From Candidatus Geothermincola primus (GTDB lineage Bacteria; Actinomycetota; Geothermincolia; Geothermincolales; Geothermincolaceae), in the NCBI GenBank assembly GCA_015711725.1, contig JACVIX010000019.1, positions 1-35,269 on the forward strand: a stretch of 35,269 bases of DNA. The letters run 5' to 3'. Of this stretch, positions 6,263 to 14,309 are shown piece after piece. The notes under the pieces were generated by a model, which was not told the origin of the DNA, made no database searches, and was given only the letters and a program-made list of their open reading frames with translations. The translations under genes and the position numbers were made by a program. Numbering within the stretch: position 1 is the first letter of the stretch; each line of letters opens with the position of its first letter.

Positions 6263-7888
6263 ATGCCTGAAAATGAAGGAAGGAAGGGGGAAAGCCAGCT
6301 CTACCTGGGAGGGGATATCCACACCATGGACCCGGCGCGTCCCTTCGTCGAGGCGGTGGCGGTAAGGGATGGCTGGATCGTTGCGGTAGGTTCCAAATCA
6401 GAATGCGAGGCGGCTTTAGACCAGGATTATCATACCGTGGACCTTAAAGGCGGAGCCCTGTTCCCTGGTTTCATAGACACTCACCTTCACCCAGTAATCA
6501 TGGTGTACTATGACATGAATTTAAATTTACGCAATGTAACTTCTATATCCGACCTTCAAAGAAGCGTGAGCAGAGCCGCGGAGGAAGCGCCCGCGGATGG
6601 CTGGGTGGTGGGTTTGAACCTGGATGAACAGAATCTGGAGGAAAAGAGACTGCCTACCCGGCATGAACTGGACGCCGCTTCCTCCCGGAAGCCGGTAGTT
6701 CTAATCAAGCACGACGGGCATACTGTGATAGGCAATACCCTAGCCATCAAGGCCGCGGGGGTTACCGCCTCCACCCCTGACCCAGTTGGTGGGGTTATCG
6801 ATCGGGAGGAGGATGGCGCGCCGCTGGGCATCTTTCGCGAAAACGCCTCGGCGTTGCTGAAGGATGTAATCCCCTTACCGGACGCGCACTCCTTCGTCCA
6901 AGGCGCCAAGAAGTCATTCCAACGACTGTTGGCTAAAGGAATCGTCTCCGCGGGGATAATTTTACAAACGGGAGAAGAGGGTCCGGCGGGCGCGCAGGGA
7001 GCTTTCGAGCTTCCCATCATGCAGATGCTTTTGGAACAAGCGCCTATCAGCCTTTATAGCCTGCTGATATCCGCAGATGCGGAAACTATCCACGCCGCCC
7101 GCGACACCCCTCTTCACCAGCCGGAAGATCCTGGTGGTCATCGCGTCGGAGGGATGAAGTTGTTCGCCGACGGCACCTTCGGCTCCTGCACCGCCTACAT
7201 GCGGGAACCTTACAGCGACCATCCCGAAAGTCGGGGTTTGCTCACCACCAGCCCGGAAGAGCTTTATAAACGCATGGTCTCCGCTCATCAGGCGGGTCTG
7301 CAGATCGCCATCCACGCCATCGGCGACGCGGGAAATCGTCTCTGTGTCGACCTTTATGAGCGCCTCCTCCAGGAATACCCTCGAGATGACCATCGCCATC
7401 GCATCGAGCATGCTTCCCAGCTGGACGCCGCCATGATCGTGGACATGTCCCGGTTGGGACTGGTGGCTAACACCACTCCCCTCTACATACATTCCGAAAA
7501 GGAATGGTTGGAGAGGCGGTTGGGTTCCCAACGTGTGAGCTGGACTTATCCTTTCCGCTCTCTCCTTTATGGAGGAGTGGTCACGGCGGGTTCATCTGAT
7601 GCTCCTATCGAATCCGTCGACGTGCTGCGAGCGATTCAGTGTTGCGTCACCCGGGAGGGATTCCAGACCCATCAGGGAATAAGCGCCGCCGAGGCGGTGC
7701 GCATGTACACCCTGAACGCCGCCTACGCTCAGTTCTGCGACCATGTGCGGGGAAGCATCAGCGTGGGGAAGCGCGCCGATCTGGTGATTCTCTCCGCCAG
7801 CCCGCTATCCGTGCCCCCAGAGGAGATCGGCGATATCCAGGTTAAACGTACCATTATCGGCGGCAAGCCTCTCCACGACGCTGGCTGA
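6263..7888 (+). CDS. YtcJ-type metal-dependent amidohydrolase
   Basis: This 541-residue enzyme belongs to the amidohydrolase family 3 (YtcJ-like) branch. It has a small N-terminal beta domain (GGDIHTMDPARPF, VAVRDGWIVAVGS) and a TIM barrel. Its metal-site motifs are present: H74-x-H76 in FIDTHLHP, Lys299 in KLFADGTFGS, His351 in AIHAIGDAG, His383 in RIEHASQ and Asp446 in SSDAPIES. The C-terminal part (AAYAQF, GSISVGKRADLVIL) closes the beta domain. YtcJ relatives hydrolyse amide or related bonds, but most have no known substrate. The gene starts 2 bp after the enolase-family stop, and its ribosome site (GGAGG) lies inside the previous gene, so translation is probably coupled. With the TrmB regulator and EamA transporter it forms a plausible uptake and breakdown unit. 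Confidence 0.93.
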   Translation: MPENEGRKGESQLYLGGDIHTMDPARPFVEAVAVRDGWIVAVGSKSECEAALDQDYHTVDLKGGALFPGFIDTHLHPVIMVYYDMNLNLRNVTSISDLQRSVSRAAEEAPADGWVVGLNLDEQNLEEKRLPTRHELDAASSRKPVVLIKHDGHTVIGNTLAIKAAGVTASTPDPVGGVIDREEDGAPLGIFRENASALLKDVIPLPDAHSFVQGAKKSFQRLLAKGIVSAGIILQTGEEGPAGAQGAFELPIMQMLLEQAPISLYSLLISADAETIHAARDTPLHQPEDPGGHRVGGMKLFADGTFGSCTAYMREPYSDHPESRGLLTTSPEELYKRMVSAHQAGLQIAIHAIGDAGNRLCVDLYERLLQEYPRDDHRHRIEHASQLDAAMIVDMSRLGLVANTTPLYIHSEKEWLERRLGSQRVSWTYPFRSLLYGGVVTAGSSDAPIESVDVLRAIQCCVTREGFQTHQGISAAEAVRMYTLNAAYAQFCDHVRGSISVGKRADLVILSASPLSVPPEEIGDIQVKRTIIGGKPLHDAG

Positions 7889-7960
7889 AGAGGCAAAAGC
7901 GTGAAATAAGGATGTAACCACAGAAACAACCTTATGGCGCGAGAACCGCGATAAGTTAAT

Positions 7961-7973
7961 TTACATTTTGTAA
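7961..7973. promoter_or_regulatory. Palindrome TTACATTTTGTAA
   Basis: A third perfect TTACA-N3-TGTAA site. It lies between the ends of two converging genes (amidohydrolase and the radical-SAM pseudogene), so it is not in an obvious promoter position. The surrounding 7889-8179 spacer holds only a short GGGCTT/AAGCCC hairpin near 8059-8072 without a T-run. Confidence 0.3.
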
Positions 7974-8179
7974 TATATTTCTATCAAAGCGCGCATAGAT
8001 TGGGAACAAAAAAGCGCGCGCAAAGGCTACGCATTTAAGGCGCCTCGGAAATTTCAGGGGGCTTCCAAGCCCACGATCACATCAAACCTTAAAAGATATT
8101 AGCCCGCTAATATGCCGATCACGAGAACGAACAAATCATCTCCTCAATATTGATTTATCGAATATCCCCCCATCAGGTT

Positions 8180-9285
8180 TCAGTAATAGGAAGAGCTACC
8201 CGTCTCAAGTATCTCCCAGACGATGCGTTCGGTTACCTTTCCCACGCCTTTGATACCCCGCAAGTCGCTTTCCACGGAATCGAGGGGTTCCTTGAGCTGG
8301 GAGATGGAATAGGCGGCTCGTCCATAGGGCGATGGTTTTCCTTTCAAGCGCAGAAGATAGTCTATGTGTTCCAGAATCACAACTACCAGGTCGTTCCCCT
8401 TCAGCAGATCACCGTACACGGATTGGGGGACGCGCGCCGGTACCCGATATTTTCTGGCTATCTCGCCAAAAAACATGTTTATCGCCTCATAGTAGCTCTT
8501 CTCCGCCTCAACATCATCCTTGCCCCGGTAGATTTATGGTACTCAGGCAAAAGAGATGAAAATTTCTCCTTCAAGACATGATAAAAGTACTCCCTCTGTC
8601 TTCCTTCTTTTAAAGTCATGCCGCCGAAGATCACGCAGTCCAAGCTTGCCTCAGCCGCCTTGGCCACGCACTGCTCCATTATATCTAGGGCATCGGTGAT
8701 AAATAGGATAACCGGTAAAAGGAGCATGCCGCAGGCCAATGCCTCTCGCTTGAAGCGGATAAGCGCCTTCAACTGCTCGCAGGGAGAGGGCGCCCCCGGT
8801 TCAAAGATGGAGAAATCCCCTCATCCATGGATGAGAAGCTGTAACTGACCATAGCCCGTCGGCTTTGATTAATTTTTTTCAAAATGTCGATATCTTGCAG
8901 CGCCAGCGCAGATTTGTTGAGGACGTGTACCGGATAACCATGTTCTAAAAGCAGCTGGAGCGCACTCCGGGTCAATTGATACTCCTCTTCCACCAGCTGA
9001 TAGCTGTCCCCAACCCCTCCTCCCACCATGATGAAGCCCCCCCTATGCGCATCCTTTCTTTAATCCTGGGTAGCTCTTGTCCCAGCACAACCGGCGCGTT
9101 TACTTTACCGCCACGTCCCGCCCGAATTCCCCTTCCACGAAGTAATCCTCCGCTCGCCCATCGCAATAAGCGCAGTTATGCGCGCATCCACGGTAAAGGT
9201 TCATCCCATAGCGGGAGGCGAACCAGGAATCCATCTTCTTATAGCTATTCAGCACCGATTTTGCCATTATCTCCCTGACGCTCAT
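8180..9285 (-). pseudogene. Frameshifted radical-SAM protein related to spore photoproduct lyase, with helix-hairpin-helix tail
   Basis: Five minus-strand ORF fragments in different frames join into one protein of about 365 residues. The first (9100-9285) has a radical-SAM cluster motif CAHNCAYC after YRGCAHN. The middle parts read VVLGQELPRIKERM, FIMVGGGVGDSYQLVEEEYQLTRS and IFEPGAPSPCEQLKALIRFK, characteristic of the SplB/Rv2578c-like branch. The last part (8180-about 8545) ends in LRGIKGVGKVTERIVWEIL, a helix-hairpin-helix DNA-binding motif. I infer four single-base losses: near 9102 (gtaaaGgta), 9040 (run of seven G), 8827 (gagggga) and 8545 (run of A). Motifs are well kept between breaks, so inactivation is recent or the region contains sequencing errors. 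The start at 9285 has a GGGGAG ribosome site. Confidence 0.85.
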
Positions 9286-9960
9286 TACTCCCCTTCGCTC
9301 TCTTCTTGTTGCTCTTTACCTGTCTTTTGTCATGCAGCTACGCTCAGTGCTTGCCGCCGCGACGGAAGCTCTCCCGAATGGAGGGTTTAAACCACTCAAC
9401 TTCTCCTTTCAGGCCAAGGGAACCCCAGCCGCGCGCGAATCCCACGCAGATCATCGTCGGAACTTCTTGACATACCTCATTTCTGCACTCCCCTGGCACG
9501 GAAGACCCTTTCTTTACTCGACGGAGAACATGTTGAGAAAAGCCCTTGCGGTTCACTCCTCATCGTCCCGATTTCCGGGGCCAATCGGTCTCATGCTTAG
9601 CCACGGTCCTGTCTTCTCACCCCTATTCTTCCCATCACCATCATTCAATCATCGTCTCCGAGGAAAATTTTATTTTTACTCTCTTCTCATCCCTATTCCC
9701 CCATCACCATCATTGCCTAATATACAGGTTAAATTGGCCAAAGAGCGCAAATGCCGCACCGCCACTGATTTCAACAATTTCGGTATAATATCCCACGAAG
9801 CGACCTCTCAAGTCCGAAAGCACCAGAAACCCTCATCCGTTCGGAATAACCAAGCGGCTAGTCTTGTATTATTCAGAAAAATAAGTTTATTATCGCTCGC
9901 TGCGGGATAAATACTTAATAAGGATAAATTAAGGAATGCTTGAGGAAGAAAGGGGGAAAG
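9286..9960. other. Long spacer before the dodecin gene, with a short direct repeat
   Basis: This 675-bp spacer is pyrimidine-rich on the plus strand and contains two copies of a 32-33-bp word (cttctcaYccctattc... ccatcaccatcatt) at 9613-9645 and 9683-9714. A TATAAT at 9783-9788 could serve dodecin but lacks a recognisable -35. The overlapping ORF 9332-9910 spans these repeats and has no ribosome site or familiar motif, so I do not call it. Confidence 0.5.
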
Positions 9961-10179
9961 ATGACAGAGAGCGTCTATAAGATCATTGAGGTAGTGGGGA
10001 CCAGCCCGGACTCTTGGGAAGACGCAGCTAAGAACGCTGTAGAGACGGCGGCTCAGAGCCTGGAAGACCTGCGCATCGCTGAGATCTCTGAGCTGGATAT
10101 GAGGGTAGAAAATGGAAAGGTGGCCGCTTACCGGGCGCGGGTGAAACTCTCCTTCAAGTATCACGGAAAGGAAGCCTGA
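9961..10179 (+). CDS. Dodecin-family protein lacking the usual flavin-binding residues
   Basis: This 72-residue protein matches the dodecin fold along its whole length: a first strand VYKIIEVVGTSPDSWEDA, a long helix (about 19-37) and two strands ending in VKLSFKYHG. Dodecins are small twelve-subunit shells that store or buffer flavins. The signature tryptophan (LrWFEV) is replaced by Ile39 in LRIAEI, and the signature glutamine (yQV) by Arg58 in YRARV. Flavin stacking as described for known dodecins may therefore be lost or changed. The ORF track begins at a TTG at 9940; ATG 9961, preceded by AGGGGG at 4 nt, gives the normal family length. It is followed by an intrinsic terminator and appears monocistronic. 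Confidence 0.9.
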   Translation: MTESVYKIIEVVGTSPDSWEDAAKNAVETAAQSLEDLRIAEISELDMRVENGKVAAYRARVKLSFKYHGKEA

Positions 10180-10213
10180 TTTAAGAAAATATAGCATATC
10201 TCTTATTTTATGG

Positions 10214-10243
10214 GGGCGAACCAGGGTTCGCCCTTTTATTTTT
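10214..10243 (+). terminator. Intrinsic terminator of the dodecin gene
   Basis: The stem GGGCGAACC/GGTTCGCCC (10214-10222 and 10225-10233; physically 8 bp with a 4-base loop) is followed by TTTTATTTTT. It lies 34 bp after the dodecin stop. The acyl-CoA ligase terminator at 27943 uses a closely related stem. Confidence 0.85.
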
Positions 10244-10785
10244 CTCATCGACAAGTTCTTTACTGAATTTATTTACTGAATTTAACTATTTTTCAACATT
10301 ACCGGAAAAGTTATAAAAATACTTTCTAACGTCTACCTTTTTAAGTCCTTTCGCTGCCTCTCCATCAAGGCACCGGAACGACTCGTGAATTACCCTTCAG
10401 TCGAGCTACGCAATAATTTCCATGACGTTAAACGAGTTAAAACCATGGAAGGGCTCAGAAATTTTTTTCTTCAAGGGAATGGAGAATCTACGAACCTTTA
10501 ATATAAAGCTTAAAGTTATTAATATATTGGGATTGCCTTTATCAGAAGTAAGAATCACGCGCCGACGCGCTCCTCGCATAACCCTCTCGATGACAACCAG
10601 CTCGCTTGCTCGCTCTTATAATAAATTACATTATGTCAATATTTAAGGAATCAATATCTGTAAAAGCCACTGCGTGATTAGGAACTTTCGCGGATGGCGC
10701 GCTTCATTAGCTACCGAAACTCGATAGCACGAACCGCAATAATCGTTCCACCAGGAAAGCAGGAAAGTCGGCGATCGCGCCTCAC
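10244..10785. other. Spacer without supported genes
   Basis: This AT-rich spacer lies between the dodecin terminator and the end of the minus-strand HTH gene. It includes a one-mismatch TTACA-N3-TGTAA site (TTACATTATGTCA, 10626-10638). ORF 10422-10646 has no ribosome site and no familiar sequence. Confidence 0.4.
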
Positions 10786-11025
10786 TTAATTATTGGAATC
10801 GCCGCCGGCAGTTCTTCTCCGCCCACCCCGGGCGGGATCGGCCTCCATTATACGTTCCCCCCGCTCCATGAAAGCTTGGAGGTCCCTCTCCCGTATGCGC
10901 CACTGTATCCCGACTTTGGTGCCTTTTAGGAAACCGGATCTCACCCAGCTCCTCACCGTTCCCCGGCTGAGCCTCAAGTAGTCCGCCACTTCTTCCAGGG
11001 TATATATCGATTCAAATCCGTCCAT
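10786..11025 (-). CDS. Small excisionase/MerR-type helix-turn-helix DNA-binding protein
   Basis: This 79-residue protein has a single HTH_17 (excisionase-type) domain at about residues 6-55: YTLEEVADYLRLSRGTVRSWVRSGFLKGTKVGIQWRI. The wing-like end contains the usual W-R-I/V before a helix (LQAFMERG). A short basic, glycine-rich tail follows (ARGGRRRTAGGD). Proteins of this type act as phage or element excisionases, plasmid factors or small regulators. No integrase or att-like repeat is visible here, so a regulatory role is as likely as a mobile-element remnant. The ATG has a GAGGAG site 5-6 nt upstream. Confidence 0.85.
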   Translation of the reverse strand: MDGFESIYTLEEVADYLRLSRGTVRSWVRSGFLKGTKVGIQWRIRERDLQAFMERGERIMEADPARGGRRRTAGGDSNN

Positions 11026-11407
11026 ATCGCTCCTCTTCCATTTAAGCTATTCTATAATCCTGGGGATTATCCTTCAAAATCGGGGGTAAATCCTGCAAAT
11101 AGCGCGATATCGCCAGCATAGGAAGTGGATCTAAAGAAGGCAAGGGATGGGCGATTAATTAATGAGCTTAACCTACCGCTCAATCGCCGGAAAATAAGGC
11201 AAAAGGTCAACTAGTCGAAATCCACATCACCACGGGCGAAAAAATCGGGGGCCGGTCAAATAGGTATGCCTCGGTTAACCGGAGCGATGAAAAAGATGTC
11301 ACGTAAGCGCCCCGTCGCTGATTATTAGAAAGAATGCATGCGTCAAGCCTTTTCGGGCGCCTTCCACATGGATTGATGGAGAAGCGGAGGGAATGAATAG
11401 CCCCATT
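11026..11407. other. Spacer without recognised content
   Basis: These 382 bp between two minus-strand genes show no supported ORF, terminator or consensus promoter. A promoter for the small HTH gene is expected near 11040-11090, but none matches well. Confidence 0.4.
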
Positions 11408-12424
11408 CTATCCGGAGAAGAGAGGTTCTATGGGCTTCCCCTCCAGGGAATCCAACCTCATGATCTTTTTAGCCATTGCGGGGCCCGCTCCCCATTTGCT
11501 TATCCCCACCAGATAACTGAGCGCCGCGGCAACAAGCAGCCCCTTAATCCAGCCTAACTTGCGAATAAGGAAGGTGGCGGCTATCGCCGAGCCCAAGGTA
11601 TATCCGAAGATCACCAGATTGAGCCAGGCGAATGACTCAGCAGCCTCCTTTAACACGACCTCGGGGTCTGGCTCTATGCCTTTCTCCTGGTAATAACCCT
11701 CAAGAATCCACTGAATAATCCAGTAATACATCAACGGCAGGAAGAACATGCCGAAGAATAGCAAGATCCTAACCACATCGGAAGAGACGAACCCCCTTAC
11801 CTTATCGGCCCTGCTCGAGGAGTCCGATCGCTCGAAGGACTCGCGGTCTCTGGAAAAAAATCTCTGGTATCCCCGGTTATCCCATCCGTTCGCCAGGATG
11901 AAGAAGAATCCCAGATAAGCCAGGACCGGCTGCAGTGCCGCCTTGAAGTATTTACCCCGCATCAGGTAGTTGTAGGTGACCAGATAGCCTAGGATGCCCT
12001 GGGTGATGTTGGTGGCGGTGAAGGCTCCCACCAGCCATTTGCTTATGGTTTCATACTCTCCCACCTGCATAGTCTCCCAGCTGGGGTTTCCCCAGAGAAG
12101 CACCGCGCCGGAAGGGACAAACAAGAGAGATAAAAACAGGAGGGTTTTCACGAAATATTCATCCTGTAAGGCGGGAGCGTTCTTCTCCGCCAGCTCTTCC
12201 ACCAGCTTCCTCAACTTGGAATACTCCCGCTTGTTTAACGTCCCCGCATCTCTTCCTCTTTTTACTCCTTCCCTGAGCGCGCCTATCAAATTGGTCTTAT
12301 CCCACCAATCCACTTTCCACTTCTCCCCCTCGCGCTGCGCGCGCAGCCTGCGTAGCTGACGGTGAGCGGCCAGAGCGAAACTGGCGCCGATGCCATAGCT
12401 CCAGAAGACATCCACTTGTACCAT
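11408..12424 (-). CDS. Multi-pass membrane protein of unknown function
   Basis: I do not recognise the family of this 338-residue protein. It has a short N-terminal stretch, a charged cytoplasm-like region rich in Arg/Lys/Glu (about 22-88), then about six or seven hydrophobic segments. These include VKTLLFLSLLFVPSGAVLLW, LVGAFTATNITQGILGYLV, LQPVLAYLGFFFILA, ILLFFGMFFLPLMYYWII, FAWLNLVIFGYTLGSAIAA and a C-terminal GLLVAAALSYLVGI. The tail repeats small residues (GAGPAMAKK). The ATG at 12424 follows GGAGAGGGGAAATCAT. It sits behind a perfect consensus promoter with a palindromic operator, so it is probably strong but repressible. A metallopeptidase gene lies upstream on the same strand. Confidence 0.8.
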   Translation of the reverse strand: MVQVDVFWSYGIGASFALAAHRQLRRLRAQREGEKWKVDWWDKTNLIGALREGVKRGRDAGTLNKREYSKLRKLVEELAEKNAPALQDEYFVKTLLFLSLLFVPSGAVLLWGNPSWETMQVGEYETISKWLVGAFTATNITQGILGYLVTYNYLMRGKYFKAALQPVLAYLGFFFILANGWDNRGYQRFFSRDRESFERSDSSSRADKVRGFVSSDVVRILLFFGMFFLPLMYYWIIQWILEGYYQEKGIEPDPEVVLKEAAESFAWLNLVIFGYTLGSAIAATFLIRKLGWIKGLLVAAALSYLVGISKWGAGPAMAKKIMRLDSLEGKPIEPLFSG

Positions 12425-12483
12425 ATGATTTCCCCTCTCCTAACTTCCCCTTTATCAAAGCCAGCCATGTGTGTCCAATTTAG

Positions 12484-12501
12484 ATACTGACGCGTCAGTA
12501 T
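12484..12501. promoter_or_regulatory. Perfect 18-bp palindromic operator ATACTGACGCGTCAGTAT
   Basis: A perfect 18-bp inverted repeat centred on GACGCGTC overlaps the last two bases of the -10 box and the expected transcript start of the membrane-protein gene. Size and symmetry fit a TetR-type repressor site. No TetR gene is present in the window, so the repressor is encoded elsewhere. Confidence 0.75.
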
Positions 12502-12528
12502 TATATCAACGCGAATAAGCCGTGTCAA
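12500..12528 (-). promoter_or_regulatory. Perfect consensus sigma-70 promoter of the membrane-protein gene
   Basis: On the minus strand TTGACA (plus-strand 12523-12528), a 17-bp spacer and TATAAT (12500-12505) match the consensus at all twelve positions. The gene starts at 12424, giving a leader of about 70 nt. Confidence 0.9.
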
Positions 12529-12542
12529 CAAAGTTCGCCTAA

Positions 12543-12926
12543 TCAGAAGACGCCCAACTCCCGCAAGCGATCCTCGCCCAAGCCAGCCCGGTGTCCCAAT
12601 TCGTGAAGTATCACCGCCTTCACCCTCGCCCGAATATCCTTGGGGCAGCGCGCCGTAGCCAGTATGGGCAGGCGGTAGATTTTGATCATATCCGGCAACC
12701 TGGTCGTGTCTCTTCCCCACTGATTATAAGGAATGCCATGGTAGAGTCCCAGTATCTGCCAGGGATCGTTTACCCCCGCTTTGGAGGCCTCCTCTGGAGA
12801 TGCCAAATCTTCCACGATCACTGCCAGGTTATCCAGCAACCTCAGAAATTGCTCAGGAAATTCGTCCAGAGCTTCTTCGACTAATTCCTGGAACGAAGGT
12901 AAATCGAATCGCGATTCTTTATCCAT
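12543..12926 (-). CDS. Small zinc metallopeptidase (Zincin_1/minimal gluzincin-like)
   Basis: This 127-residue protein carries HELGHRAGLGE at 108-118, matching the HExxHxxGxxE/D zinc site of the PF06262-type minimal metallopeptidases. The two His and Glu118 (or Asp119) would bind zinc and Glu109 would be the base. Upstream elements also fit the family: FQELVEEALDEFPEQFLRLLDNLAVIVED near the N-terminus and ILGLYHGIP in the middle. No signal peptide or membrane segment is seen, so it is cytosolic. The substrate is unknown. The ribosome site (AGGATACGCTC before ATG) is weak. The next minus-strand gene has its own promoter about 20 bp downstream of the stop. Confidence 0.88.
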   Translation of the reverse strand: MDKESRFDLPSFQELVEEALDEFPEQFLRLLDNLAVIVEDLASPEEASKAGVNDPWQILGLYHGIPYNQWGRDTTRLPDMIKIYRLPILATARCPKDIRARVKAVILHELGHRAGLGEDRLRELGVF

Positions 12927-13401
12927 GAGCGTATCCTAAAAAAAGCAGTTCTCGACTTCTCATTATGACTTATCCTCCCTCATGGTTCCATATCCTCTCA
13001 TGTCGAATATGATGGCAACTAAAAATCATCCCTTCGAAGAGGAAACGAAAGAGGCTTTTGGGAAGGCGAAACGTTCTTTTAACATAAAATATCGAAAATG
13101 AAAGATAATGGGAGTTCCATCTCGGTCTTCACATTTTTAGAACGTCTCGAGAGAAAGAATGTGATAAAATGCGCTCGAGCCGGCGAACCGATCGTTTTCA
13201 TATAATAAAGATGGCTGGGGATGACAGGGATTCCTTCATCGATCAACCTCTTTTCAAAACAACTTGTAAGAATCGTGTATCATATTTAAAGGAAGAGGGA
13301 TATCGCAAACCGAGAAGAGGCTGAGTCGCAACCCAGTCGATATATGATTCTCCGAGATCAAGCTATTATCCTCACCCCTGACCACCCAGACGGGAGGCGC
13401 C
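12927..13401. other. Divergent spacer without recognised content
   Basis: These 475 bp lie between the divergently oriented metallopeptidase and SDR genes, so promoters for both should be here. I see no consensus pair on either strand. The minus-strand ORFs 13254-13805 and 13372-13617 are antisense shadows of the SDR gene. Confidence 0.4.
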
Positions 13402-14217
13402 ATGAAAGAACTGAGGGACAAAGTGGCGGTGATAACCGGAGCGGCCAGCGGCATCGGCAAAGCTTTGGCTAAAGCTTTCTTGGAGGAAGGAGCGCGGGCG
13501 GTGCTGGTGGATATCGACACTAAGAAGGTCGAATCCGCCTCCAAAGAGCTGCAAGGCGCCCCTTTCTTTCTGGTGGACGTATCCGACCCCGGCGCGGTGT
13601 CCACCTTCGCCGCCCAAGTGGAGGACTTGATGGGGCCAGTGGATATACTGGTGAATTGCGCCGGCGTTGCCATGGTGGGAGAGATCGTCGACACCACTTT
13701 AGAGGACTGGCAGTGGGTACTGGGAGTAAACCTGTGGGGACCCATCAACATGATCGGCGCCTTCCTTCCTCGCATGTATAAGCGCGGAAGTGGGCATATC
13801 GTCAATATAGCCTCGGTAGGAGGGCTATATCCCGTAGCCGGTTTGGGCGCCTATATCACCAGCAAGTTCGCGTTGACAGGTCTCTCGGAGACGCTCGCCA
13901 TGGAGGCCAAAGACCGCGGAGTGGCGGTGACTCTGGTCTGTCCCTGGGCGGTGCGCACCCCTATTATCGAAAACCCGTTGATTCGGGGATATCAACCCCA
14001 GCGGGTGGAGCGGATGGTTCGTCTGGCTGCTCCCTCTATGAAAGACCCCGACACGCTGGCCAGGTTGATCGTGAAAGCGGTGCGCAAAGAGAAACCCATC
14101 CTAGTTCACACTCTCCGAGGAAAATGCGTGGATTTACTGCACCGCTCTTCACGCCACTTCTATATTTGGGCGATGGGGCATCTCCACCGCGGACTGATTC
14201 GCCGACTATTCTCATGA
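13402..14217 (+). CDS. SDR-family NAD-dependent oxidoreductase
   Basis: This 271-residue protein is a classical short-chain dehydrogenase/reductase. The cofactor loop is TGAASGIG (12-19), the acidic residue after strand 2 is Asp37 (LVDID), favouring NAD(H). NCAG is at 85-88, and the catalytic residues are Ser138, Tyr151 and Lys155 (AYITSK). The active-site asparagine is likely N110 in GVNLWG. After the core, a basic C-terminal extension (about 230-271) ends in HFYIWAMGHLHRGLIRRLF and may associate with membrane or lipid. Many such proteins oxidise or reduce long-chain, sterol-like or acyl substrates. GGGAGG lies 5 nt before ATG 13402. It is followed by UvdE on the same strand after 92 bp. Confidence 0.92.
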   Translation: MKELRDKVAVITGAASGIGKALAKAFLEEGARAVLVDIDTKKVESASKELQGAPFFLVDVSDPGAVSTFAAQVEDLMGPVDILVNCAGVAMVGEIVDTTLEDWQWVLGVNLWGPINMIGAFLPRMYKRGSGHIVNIASVGGLYPVAGLGAYITSKFALTGLSETLAMEAKDRGVAVTLVCPWAVRTPIIENPLIRGYQPQRVERMVRLAAPSMKDPDTLARLIVKAVRKEKPILVHTLRGKCVDLLHRSSRHFYIWAMGHLHRGLIRRLFS

Positions 14218-14309
14218 CCTCGAGCATTAAAGACAACTAGGGCGATCCTATATCTTATATAATTTAGATTTGAGGGCGAAGAGACGTGAAATTGTTAGGC
14301 GGATGATTC

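Noticed and set aside
9332-9910. 192-residue plus-strand ORF upstream of dodecin
   Set aside because: No ribosome site, low-complexity Ser/Pro/His content, spans a direct repeat and a TATAAT string; no domain recognised.
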